Of a stretch of DNA of 64,000 nt, positions 49,401 through 59,965 are shown one piece after another. Origin of the DNA: Zeus faber (taxonomy: Eukaryota; Chordata; Actinopteri; Zeiformes; Zeidae). How positions within the stretch are numbered: the first letter of the stretch is position 1; each line of letters opens with the position of its first letter. Position numbers and translations under genes: made by a program. The DNA is taken from the NCBI GenBank assembly GCA_960531495.1, contig OY482866.1:1488001-1552000 (forward strand), read 5' to 3'. A model generated the notes under the pieces. The model made no database searches, was not told the origin of the DNA, and saw nothing but the letters and a program-made list of their open reading frames with translations.

Positions 49401-50860
49401 CGTGGGAAAAAACGCATTTTCAGCCGATTTTAACGTCGATTTGGCGGAACGGTTAAACGCTTCAGTCATTACTCTATGTGACAGTGTCAGACAGTTTAAA
49501 TACAATGATAAACTAGTATGTGCTGCTAAAGTGTTGTTTGTCAAACAGTTTTAGGTCCATATAAAATGTATTTTTCGAGTTATGATCATTTTCAGAACTT
49601 TGGACGATTTGCTGTCTAGCTGAATTAGAGAAACACCGAACAATTGTCTCTTTGTAGGTGCATGATTTTGAATGCTGCAGTACACCATATAACTTTAATT
49701 AATATGAGGAACAATTATGTGCTTCTTAAGTCTTTCTCAAAGACAGTTTAAATACAATGATCAACTAGTATGTGCAGCTAAAGTCTTGTTTGTCAACCAG
49801 TTTTAGGCCCATATAAAATGTATTTTTCGAGTTATGATAATTTTCATCAATGTCTACACGTGGGAAAAAACGCATTTTCAGTCGATTTAAACGTCGATTT
49901 GGCGGAACGGTTAAACGCTTCAGTCATTACTCTATGTGACAGTGTCAGTCAGTTTAAATACAATGATGAACTAGTATGTGCTGCTAAAGTCTTGTTTGTC
50001 AACCAGTTTTAGGCCCATATAAAATGTATTTTTCGAGTTCAGATAATTTTCATCAAAGTCTACACGTGGGAAAAAACGCATTTTCAGTCGATTTAAACGT
50101 CGATTTGGCGGAACGGTTAAACACTTCAGTCATTACTCTATGTGACAGTGTCAGACAGTTTAAATACAATGATAAACTAGTATGTGCTGCTAAAGTCTTG
50201 TTTGTCAACCAGTTTTAGGCCCAAATAAAATGTATTTTTCGAGTTCTGATAATTTTCCGAACTTTGGACCGTTTGCTGTCTAGCTGAATTAGAGAAACAC
50301 CGAACCATTGTCTCTTTGTAGGCGCATGATTCAGAATACTGCAGTACAGCATAGAAATTTAATTAATATGATGAACTATTATGTGCTTCTTAAGTGTTTC
50401 TCACAGAGTTCTAGGCCCATCTAACATGTATTTGTGGAGTTATGATCATTTTCAGAACTTTGGACGATTTGCTGTCGAGCTGAATTAGAGAAACACCGAA
50501 CCATTGTCTCTTTGTAGGTGAATGATTCAGAATGCTGCAGTACACCATATAACTTTAATTAATATGAGGAACAATTATTTTGCTTCTTAAGTCTTTCTCA
50601 AAGACAGTTTAAATACAATGATGAACTAGTATGTGCTGCTTATGTCTTGTTTGTCAACCAGTTTTAGGCCCATATAAAATGTATTTTTCGAGTTCTGATA
50701 ATTTTCATCAAAGTCTACACATGTGGGAAAAAATGCATTTTCAGCTGATTTTAACGTCGATTTGGTGGAACGGTTAAACGCTTCAGTCATTACTCTATGT
50801 GACAGTGTCAGACAGTTTAAATACAATGATAAACTAGTATGTGCTGCTAAAGTGTTGTTT
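46441..50860 (+). repeat. Higher-order satellite repeat H2 (4420 bp)
   Basis: It has the same total length as H1, but by compensating changes: one 252-bp B module present early in H1 (~42694) is absent, and there are three instead of two tandem B modules (47510, 47762, 48014). Elsewhere only rare single-base differences are visible, for example at 48890. Confidence 0.9.
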
Positions 50861-53510
50861 GTCAGCCAGTTTTAGGCCCTTATAAAATGTATTTTTCGAG
50901 TTATGATCATTTTCAGAACTTTGGACGATTTGCTGTCGAGCTGAATTAGAGAAACACCGAACCATTGTCTCTTTGTAGGTGAATGATTCAGAATGCTGCA
51001 GTACAGCATAGAAATTTAATTAATATGATGAACTATTATGTGCTTCTTAAGTGTTTCTCACAGAGTTCTAGGCCCATCTAACATGTATTTGTGGAGTTAT
51101 GATCATATTCAGAACTTTGGACGATTTGCTGTCTAGCTGAATTAGAGAAACACCGAACAATTGTTTCTTTGTAGGTGCATGATTCAGTATACTGCAGTAC
51201 AGCATAGAAATTTAATTAATATGATGAACTATTATGTGCTTCTTAAGTGTTTCTCACAGAGTTCTAGGCCCATCTAACATGTATTTGTGGAGTTATGATC
51301 ATATTCAGAACTTTGGACGATTTGCTGTCGAGCTGAATTAGAGAAACACCGAACCATTGTCTCTTTGTAGGTGAATGATTCAGAATGCTGCAGTACACCA
51401 TATAACTTTAATTAATATGAGGAGCAATTATTTTGCTTCTTAAGTCTTTCTCAAAGACAGTTTAAATACAATGATAAACTAGTATGTGCAGCTAAAGTCT
51501 TGTTTGTCAACCAGTTTTAGGCCCATATAAAATGTATTTTTCGAGTTCTGATAATTTTCATCAAATTCTACACATGTGGGAAAAAACGCATTTTCAGTCG
51601 ATTTAAACGTCGAAAAGGCGAATCGGTTAAACGCTTCAGTCATTACTCCATGTGACAGTGTCAGACAATTTAAATACAATGATGAACTAGTATGTGCTGC
51701 TAAAGTGTTGTTTGTCAACCAGTTTTAGGCCCATATAAAATGTATTTTTCGAGTTCTGATAATTTTCATCAAAGTCTACACATGTGGGAAAAAATGCATT
51801 TTCAGCCGATTTTAACGTCGATTTGGCGGAACGGTTAAACGCTTCAGTCATTACTCTATGTGACAGTGTCAGACAGTTTAAATACAATGATCAACTAGTA
51901 TGTGCTGCTAAAGTGTTGTTTGTCAAACAGTTTTAGGTCCATATAAAATGTATTTTTCGAGTTATGATCATTTTCAGAAGTTTGGACGATTTGCTGTCTA
52001 GCTGAATTAGAGAAACACCGAACAATTGTCTCTTTGTAGGTGCATGATTTTGAATGCTGCAGTACACCATATAACTTTAATTAATATGAGGAACAATTAT
52101 GTGCTTCTTAAGTCTTTCTCAAAGACAGTTTAAATACAATGATAAACTAGTATGTGCAGCTAAAGTCTTGTTTGTCAACCAGTTTTAGGCCCATATAAAA
52201 TGTATTTTTCGAGTTATGATAATTTTCATCAATGTCTACACGTGGGAAAAAACGCATTTTCAGTCGATTTAAACGTCGATTTGGCGGAACGGTTAAACGC
52301 TTCAGTCATTACTCTATGTGACAGTGTCAGTCAGTTTAAATACAATGATGAACTAGTATGTGCTGCTAAAGTCTTGTTTGTCAACCAGTTTTAGGCCCAT
52401 ATAAAATGTATTTTTCGAGTTCAGATAATTTTCATCAAAGTCTACACGTGGGAAAAAACGCATTTTCAGTCGATTTAAACGTCGATTTGGCGGAACGGTT
52501 AAACACTTCAGTCATTACTCTATGTGACAGTGTCAGACAGTTTAAATACAATGATAAACTAGTATGTGCTGCTAAAGTCTTGTTTGTCAACCAGTTTTAG
52601 GCCCAAATAAAATGTATTTTTCGAGTTCTGATAATTTTCATCAAAGTCTACACGTGAGAAAAAACGCATTTTCAGCCGATTTAAACGTCGAAAAGTCGAA
52701 TCGGTTGAACGCTTCAGTCATTACTCTATGTGACAGTGTCAGAAAGTGTAAATACAATGATAAACTAGTATGTGCTGCTAAAGTGTTGTTTGCCAACCAG
52801 TTTTAGGCCCATATAAAATGTATTTTTCGAGTTATGATCATTTTCCGAACTTTGGACCGTTTGCTGTCTAGCTGAATTAGAGAAACACCGAACCATTGTC
52901 TCTTTGTTGGCGCATGATTTAGAATGCTGCAGTACACCATATAACTTTATTGAATATGAGGAACTATTATGTGCTTCTTAAGTCTTTCTCAAAGACAGTT
53001 TAAATACAATGATGAACTAGTATGTGCTGCTAATGTCTTGTTTGTCAACCAGTTTTAGGCCTATATAAAATGTATTTTTCGAGTTCTGATAATTTTCATC
53101 AAAGTCTACACGTGGGAAAAAACGCATTTTCAGTCGATTTAAACGTCGAAAAGGCGAATCGGTTAAACGCTTAAGTCATTACTCCATGTGACAGTGTCAG
53201 ACAGTTTAAATACAATGATGAACTAGTATGTGCTGCTAAAGTGTTGTTTGTCAACCAGTTTTAGGCCCATATAAAATGTATTTTTCGAGTTATGACCATT
53301 TTCAGAAATTTGGACGATTTGCTGTCTAGCTGAATTTGAGAAACACCGAACCATTGCCTCTTTGTACGTGCATGATTTAGAATGCTGCAGTACACCATAT
53401 AACTTTAATTAATATGAGGAACAATTATGTGCTTCTTAAGTCTTTCGCAAAGACAGTTTAAATACAATGATAAACTAGTATGTGCTGCTAAAGTGTTGTT
53501 TGTCAACCAG
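50861..53510 (+). repeat. Higher-order satellite repeat H3, interrupted by the LINE
   Basis: It begins at the marker variant and follows H2 to ~51780. It then has only one tandem B module where H2 has three, and diverges after ~52800. The LINE interrupts it at 53510. The last module of a higher-order unit resumes at ~58936, and the next marker is at 59121. Confidence 0.85.
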
Positions 53511-53715
53511 TGCGCATGCGCGACTGGCATCCGACAGCACCAGGAAGTGGAACACCGCGGGTGGAACACGGAAGGGAGTTTTTTCCGGACTCCAGAACGT
53601 CTTTACGGAATCTTTTTCATTTTTATGTGACTGATCCTCCAGCAGTGGTTGTTTTCAGTGCGTGGGGGGTCCCCCCCCCCACACACCCCAACCACCCTTT
53701 TTCTTCGGGTGTGCG

Positions 53716-54984
53716 ATGACCGATCACATTGAAACAAACTCTGCGACCGGGAAAATGGATCACGTACGGCTGAATGAAGAAGCAAACGCACCAAAAGGTG
53801 GCGGCGAAGCAGACAGAAGCTATGGAAAAGAGCTTACAGTCTGTGTGGAACTGCAAGGGGAGGAAAGTATTACGACGACGGAATTGATGAAGAACGTGCG
53901 AGAGCTCTGCGGCGGTTTACTAGCTTGCCGCACCACCGGAGATCGACGATACGAACTTACAATGAGTGACCAAAGAGGGAAAGATCGCCTGCTGGAGGGA
54001 TTCAAGATTGGAGAGGTAAGAATAATAGCCAGAGAATTGAGGAATGACGAGATGGTCGTTTCCTTCCTCAACCTCCCGGCTTATATTACTGACGACGAAA
54101 TACTGGGGAAGCTACATGGTTGGGGCGTGTCGGCCACCTCGCCGATTAAGCGCAGAATGTGGCCAGGAACCCGTATTGCGGACGGTACACGGTTTATGAG
54201 AGTAAAATTCAATAAATTAGTTCAGAGTCTTCCATACTCTGCAAAGTTTCACACTGCCATAGGGCCAGAGTACTTCCGCGTCATTCACGATAGACAATCA
54301 AAGGTCTGCCGCCTCTGTATACAGCCTGGACATATCCTACGGGAATGTCCGGAGTTCTTCTGTCGCAAATGTGCATTGCAAGGACACTTTGCGAGAGAGT
54401 GCCAAAGTGCCAAGAAATGTGACCTGTGTCATAACACTTGGAATGAATGTGACTGCAATAAGAGCGAGGAGGACGGCGGCGCTCCGCTGGTGACGACGGC
54501 CGCTTCAACCGATAGGCAAGGCGAACTGCATAGCGAGGATGAAAATAAAATGGAGACTGAGACGGGGCAGGGGGATGTGAGGGATGAAACTCAACCTGCA
54601 GTGGCGGGTAGTATGAACCAAGCAAGCGAGGTGAGGCTAGATCTGAGCTCCGGCTCTGACGAGGAGAGCGAAACAAGACGAGGAGCGAGGCTGAAGGCGG
54701 AGGTGGGAGGGGAGGTGCTAGCCTTGGGAGTGGGCCCCACCCCCGCTCCTACCCCGCTGCTGCTGAAGCAAATCAGAGATCCTGCATCTGAGATGGGAAT
54801 GATGAATAGGTCATCATCTCAGTCCCAGCCCCTCCAGCGACTGCCTCTTGATAACCTGATCTCAAGTGCAAGTGAGGCCGAATCCGAGATAGACTTGTCT
54901 CATATGAACAGAATTGGGAAAAGGCTAAGTGAAAAGCAGATGAGAAGGAGAAGCAAGAGAAACAAAGACAGAGTTAATAACTAA
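53716..54984 (+). CDS. LINE ORF1: nucleic-acid-binding protein with CCHC knuckles
   Basis: It encodes 422 codons from the ATG at 53716, the first in frame after the GC-rich leader. A central region (about residues 90-190) with VVSFLNLPAYITDDEIL and MRVKFNKLVQSLPY is RRM-like in layout. Two perfect knuckles follow: CRLCIQPGHILREC from residue 198 and CRKCALQGHFAREC from residue 216. A third is partial (CDLCHNTWNECDC, residue 235). The C-terminal 170 residues are Glu/Ser/Arg-rich and probably disordered, ending in a very basic tail. In the Tx1 group ORF1 binds element RNA to form the ribonucleoprotein. The frame is uninterrupted. The ORF2 ATG lies 37 bp downstream. Confidence 0.85.
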   Translation: MTDHIETNSATGKMDHVRLNEEANAPKGGGEADRSYGKELTVCVELQGEESITTTELMKNVRELCGGLLACRTTGDRRYELTMSDQRGKDRLLEGFKIGEVRIIARELRNDEMVVSFLNLPAYITDDEILGKLHGWGVSATSPIKRRMWPGTRIADGTRFMRVKFNKLVQSLPYSAKFHTAIGPEYFRVIHDRQSKVCRLCIQPGHILRECPEFFCRKCALQGHFARECQSAKKCDLCHNTWNECDCNKSEEDGGAPLVTTAASTDRQGELHSEDENKMETETGQGDVRDETQPAVAGSMNQASEVRLDLSSGSDEESETRRGARLKAEVGGEVLALGVGPTPAPTPLLLKQIRDPASEMGMMNRSSSQSQPLQRLPLDNLISSASEAESEIDLSHMNRIGKRLSEKQMRRRSKRNKDRVNN

Positions 54985-55021
54985 ATGTCGAAAATCATAC
55001 TCTCTTCTCAGTGTGACTCTT

Positions 55022-58000
55022 ATGATTAGCTTCACTTCTCTAAATGCTAACGGCCTGCGCACAAAATCGAAAATAGATTCTGTACTGCAAACTTTGAACT
55101 CGGATGTAGTCTGCCAGCAAGAAACTTGGTGGGACCAGGAGCATCACGACTATGTGGCGAACCAGAGAAACAAGCAGGTATTTTCAAACCACGGGTCAGC
55201 AAGATCATGCGGGGTGGCAATCATATCTAAGATTGCTTCAGGCATGAGTGCTGAAGAGATATACAAAGACGATCAAGGCAGAGTATTAATTGTAGATTTT
55301 TCACTTAATAAACAACGATATAGAATAATTAACATATATGCACCAAACAATGAAAATCATAGAAAGCAGTTTTTTATTAAATTAAAGAAATGGTACGGAA
55401 ACAATGTAATAATAACTGGAGACTTTAATGTGGCTCTAAAAAAAATGGACGTGTCAGTAAACAATACCTTCAAGAGTGACGCCAGTCGAACAACCCTAAT
55501 GAATTTGATAAATCACCATAACCTAGTAGAAATGTGGAGAATCTCAAACCCTTTGAAGCGGGACTTCTCGAGAAGGCAGATTGTAAAGGGGGTCCTCAAA
55601 CAGTCCAGAATCGATCTCTGTCTGGCTCCCTCCAGCATTATCAGAGACATTAACAAAATTAAATATGAGTTCAATAGCTGGAGCGATCACGCATCTTTAT
55701 ATTGGCAATTAGGGGACGATGGAAGGCCCAGAGGTGGGGGCATCTGGCGCTTCAATGCCAGTCTCCTTGAGGACCAAACCTTCAAAAAAAAGATAAGGAA
55801 TCTACTGAGCAATATAACAGATGAATTAGCTGTAGAAGGAAACTACATTAAATCATGGGACGATGTAAAAAGACGAATTAAGAGAGCCTGTATAAATTAT
55901 AGTAAAGAGAAAGGATGGCGGGAAGGAATGGAGGAGAGAACATTAAGGGACCTCCTCGCAAAATAAATTACATTACTTGACCATGACCCTGACAGAAGTT
56001 GTGCAAAATTTGAAGAATATGAAGCTAAACTTCACTCTTTTGAAAAGAAAAGATGCATAGGAGCAGCTGTTAGAAGTAGATTTAAAAATATCACAGATGG
56101 GGAGAAATGTACAGCTTTTTTCCTTGGCCTAGAAAAAAAAAACCAAAACAAAGCCAGAATGGGTCCGAATGAAAATAGTAAGGGGGAAATAATAGTTGAG
56201 CAGGAAGACATACTGGACGAAATACATAGGTATTACGAGAACCTCTTTACTAGTAACAGCTCCAATCCAAAACAAACTAAAGAAATACTGGAATGTATTG
56301 ATAGGGAAATAAATCACATCGACAAAGAAGAGTGCGACACGGTAATCACATTAGCGGAAGTAGAACTGGCAATAGATGGACTAAATAAGAACAAAAGCCC
56401 AGGCCCAGACGGAATCTCGACAGAGTTCTACCAGTGCTTCAAAGCCCAGCTGGCCCCCTTGCTGCTAAAACTTTACACTAGTATTAGAGTAAACCAGACA
56501 ACTCCGGACTCCCTCACAAAAGGTATCATCACAATTGTATTTAAGAATAAAGGATGCCGGAACCAACTGAAAAACTATAGGCCAATTAGCCTACTCAATT
56601 CAGATTATAAGATTCTGGCAAAAATTCTGGCTAATAGACTTAAAGCAGTAATAGGCTCAATCATCAGCAATACGCAAACTTACAGTATCCCAGGCAGAGA
56701 TATTACAGACTCCATCAATACAATTAGGGATACAGTAAAAACAATGACTATGCAGAGGGGCCTGCTGCTTGGAGTAGACCTAGAAAAAGCTTTTGACAGG
56801 GTTGAGCATCCGTTCCTCTGGTCCGTAATGGAAAAGTTCGGCTTCGGAGCAAAGTTCATCGATTGGATCAAGGTGTTATATCGAAGTGCGAGTAGCAGGG
56901 TGAAATGCAACGGACTTCTCACCAGGGACATTCGGATCGAGAGGTCTGTGAGACAGGGATGCCCCCTCTCAGCTCTGCTATACACCCTGGTCGCAGAACC
57001 CCTCGCACTCCTAATACTGAAAGACAAAAATATAAAAGGTATCTTAACGCCAAATGGCAACAAAACCAAAATAGTCCAATATGCAGACAACATTAATATC
57101 ATGGTCTCGGATGGTGACAGCATAGACCATGTCTTCAAACACCTAGGGGCCTATGAGAAAGCCTCTGGCGCAAGAATCAATAAAGAAAAATCTGCAATAA
57201 TGTTCTGCGGTAAGAATCAAAAAACGATAAACAAATGGGGCCTTAAAGAGACCACAGGGTGCAGAGAAATCTTGGGTGTGTACATTGGGAAAGACGAGAG
57301 TGAAGCAAGAGATAAAACATGGAAGAGTGTGATAATTAAAATACAGTGTACCTTGAACCTGTGGAGGGCGAGGGGGCTTAGTCTAAAAGGAAAGGTAATA
57401 GTATCTAATGCCTTAGTGCTGTCAAAAATTAATCATGCTTTGGGAACCTGTGAGCTGCCCGATTGGGCACTAAATTCATTGAACGGTGAGATATCCTCCT
57501 TTCTTTGGAAGGGTAAGGGAAATATGATCGCCCACAGGACGTTAATTGCTAATAAACGGGAGGGGGGATTAGGGCTGATTGACATTGGTGCCAAAAGAGA
57601 CGCACTGAGGGTCAAATTGATAGGGAAATTCTTGGATTCGACCAGGCAGTATCCCTGGGAGGACGCACTCGCAGGCTACCTGGCGGAGTTTGGGGAGAGG
57701 AGCAAATACAATCTCTGTACCCACTACCCCAGAAAAACCTACAGTGGCCTGCCGGGCTTCTACCAGGAGGTGCTGGAGGCATGGGGAAGGATACTCCCCC
57801 ACCTCAGACCCGAGTGCAGTAAAAAAGAGCATGTGCTGCAGTTACCTTTCCTCTCGAATCCATGCTTCACCTATAATGGGAGAAACCTCGTCAGCAGTCA
57901 CTTGACGGCAGCAGGCCTAACAAGAGTGGGACAGGTGACCAACCACAAAGGGAACTTTGATATAGGGAATGTACTTTGGGAATTAGACAGATGGAAGGTG

Positions 58001-58816
58001 CAATACAGGGAAAAACTGATTGTCTCTTTCGGGGAAAAATTTGATCAAAGCCTACTACCTGAGTGGCGAGGCATGCTCAAAGAGAAAGGACCCAAGGTGC
58101 AGGATGATGCCCTGAACTTCCTCCTGTGCCTTAGAGGAAAATTCCCCACCATCCAATCAGTGAAAACCAGAGACTGGTATAGATTACTCATTTCAAAGAT
58201 TGTGACAATTCCAGCTTCAGAAAAGGCCTGGTCAAGGATATTTCCTGGCTATTCAATTAGAAATATATGGAACAACATGGAAATCCCTTTTGCCACATCA
58301 GCCATCTTCCACCTGGATTTCAAGATAAGGCACAGGAGGATTTTTACTGGCATCATCCTGCATCAAATACACAAAGACTTGCACAAGAGGGAGTGTGCGG
58401 TCTGCATGGAAGAAGCAGAAGACATTGAGCACCTGTTCCTTAGGTGCACGGCCCTCACGAACTATAGGGAGAGGGTCAAGAGCCTACTGGTGGAACATTG
58501 TGGCCTTAGGAGACTAACAGGGCTTACATGGGACTGGGCCTACATGTTTGGCCCCCCCCCCAAAACAAAGAGTCCAACGGAAAACTTACTGATAAACACT
58601 GTGCTGGCATTTGCCAGGCGCGCAACATGGACAAGAAGGAACTTGGCACTTTATGAGGGTAGAGAGGTAAGCATACAAAGCCTCTTTGGAAACTCACTAA
58701 AAGCCCACCTATCGTTGGTATATGGAGGAAACAAAGACCTTTTTGTAAGCCAATTCATGCAACAAACTACCCTACTCCAGGAAACTGAATGCCACTCTCT
58801 CTCCTTCGCATTCTGA
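55022..58816 (+). pseudogene. LINE ORF2: endonuclease / reverse transcriptase with one stop and a changed RT box
   Basis: 1264 codons in a single frame from the ATG at 55022 (MISFTSLNANGLR), broken only by a TAA at codon 315 (55964-55966). The endonuclease (residues 1-235) has LNANGL, QQETWW, INIYAPN, GDFN and WSDHASL, so all APE catalytic positions are present. RT (about residues 400-760) has LKNYRPISLLNSDYKILAK, GVDLEKAFDRVEH and RQGCPLSALLYTLVAEPL, but the catalytic box reads YADN (Asn codon 57089-57091) instead of YADD. A C-terminal CCHC (CAVCMEEAEDIEHLFLRC, from residue ~1125) is intact. ORF2 nicks target DNA and copies element RNA onto it. Stop and Asp-to-Asn change should each disable this copy. 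Confidence 0.9.
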
Positions 58817-58935
58817 TAGGATAGAGAATGGGAGAAAAAGGGAAAACATGTATTTCCCAAGTGTTTAAAAATGTTTTCTTGGCATAATTGTTACTGTTGA
58901 TGATTCTGTATTTTTATATTAAAAAAAAAAAAAAA

Positions 58936-59965
58936 AAAATGTATTTTTCTAGTTCTGATAATTTTCATCAAAGTCTACACATGTGGGAAAAAATGCATTT
59001 TCAGCCGATTTTAACGTCGATTTGGTGGAACGGTTAAACGCTTCAGTCATTACTCTATGTGACAGTGTCAGACAGTTTAAATACAATGATAAACTAGTAT
59101 GTGCTGCTAAAGTGTTGTTTGTCAGCCAGTTTTAGGACCTTATAAAATGTATTTTTCGAGTTATGATCATTTTCAGAACTTTGGACGATTTGCTGTCTAG
59201 CTGAATTAGAGAAACACCGAACAATTGTTTCTTTGTAGGTGCATGATTCAGTATACTGCAGTACAGCATAGAAATTTAATTAATATGATGAACTATTATG
59301 TGCTTCTTAAGTGTTTCTCACAGAGTTCTAGGCCCATCTAACATGTATTTGTGGAGTTATGATCATTTTCAGAACTTTGGACGATTTGCTGTCGAGCTGA
59401 ATTAGAGAAACACCGAACCATTGTCTCTTTGTAGGTGCATGATTTTGAATGCTGCAGTACACCATATAACTTTAATTAATATGAGGAACAATTATGTGCT
59501 TCTTAAGTCTTTCTCAAAGACAGTTTAAATACAATGATAAACTAGTATGTGCAGCTAAAGTATTGTTTGTCAACCAGTTTTAGGCCCATATAAAATGTAT
59601 TTTTCGAGTTATGATAATTTTCATCAATGTCTACACGTGGGAAAAAACGCATTTTCAGTCGATTTTAACGTCGATTTGGCGGAACGGTTAAACGCTTCAG
59701 TCATTACTCTATGTGACAGTGTCAGTCAGTTTAAATACAATGATGAACTAGTATGTGCTGCTAAAGTCTTGTTTGTCAACCAGTTTTAGGCCCATATAAA
59801 ATGTATTTTTCGAGTTCAGATAATTTTCATCAAAGTCTACACGTGGGAAAAAACGCATTTTCAGTCGATTTAAACGTCGATTTGGCGGAACGGTTAAACA
59901 CTTCAGTCATTGCTCTATGTTAAACGCTTCAGTCATTACTCTGTGTGACAGTGTCAGACAGTTTA
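58936..59965 (+). repeat. Satellite array right of the LINE, same orientation
   Basis: It resumes at 'aaaatgtatttttc' fused to the LINE A tail, with the terminal A module of a higher-order unit. The marker variant follows at 59121, then B, C, B and A modules. At ~59893-59930 part of an A module is duplicated ('ttaaac(a/g)cttcagtcatt' twice), and the array then stops at the inversion point. Confidence 0.92.

Larger units (their letters stand above)
33385..53510 (+). repeat. Modular satellite array (206-, 252- and 196-bp modules) with higher-order repeats
   Basis: The array runs head to tail. Module A (206 bp, e.g. 35387-35592) and module B (252 bp, e.g. 37580-37831) share the first ~30 bp ('atgtatttttcgagtt') and the last ~80 bp ('agtttaaatacaatgat' to 'taggcccatataaa') but have unrelated centres. 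Module C (~196 bp, e.g. 42243-42438) has a B-like centre and a different end ('cacagagttctaggcccatc'). Some A copies carry the variant core GAAAAGGCGGATCGG instead of GATTTGGCGGAACGG. The leftmost copies are the most divergent. A 64-codon plus-strand and a 79-codon minus-strand frame recur in A modules but cannot read through because 206 is not a multiple of three. By length there are roughly 90 modules. Confidence 0.97.
53511..58939 (+). mobile_element. Tx1-group (L1-like) LINE inserted in the satellite
   Basis: A 5' untranslated region (53511-53715), ORF1 with CCHC knuckles, ORF2 with an APE-type endonuclease plus RT and a C-terminal CCHC, a short 3' untranslated region (58817-58920) and a 19-A tail make a full-length non-LTR retrotransposon. 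The two-ORF layout, APE endonuclease and ORF1 knuckles fit the Tx1 group of the L1 clade, whose members in fish and frogs often insert at specific repeated targets. Satellite sequence flanks both sides. No target-site duplication is seen, and 'ttttaggcccatata' of the satellite is missing at the junction. Confidence 0.92.

Noticed and set aside
33427-53510. CRISPR-like array
   Set aside because: Units are 196-252 bp tandem modules in a vertebrate genome without short direct repeats and unique spacers; a satellite explains everything.
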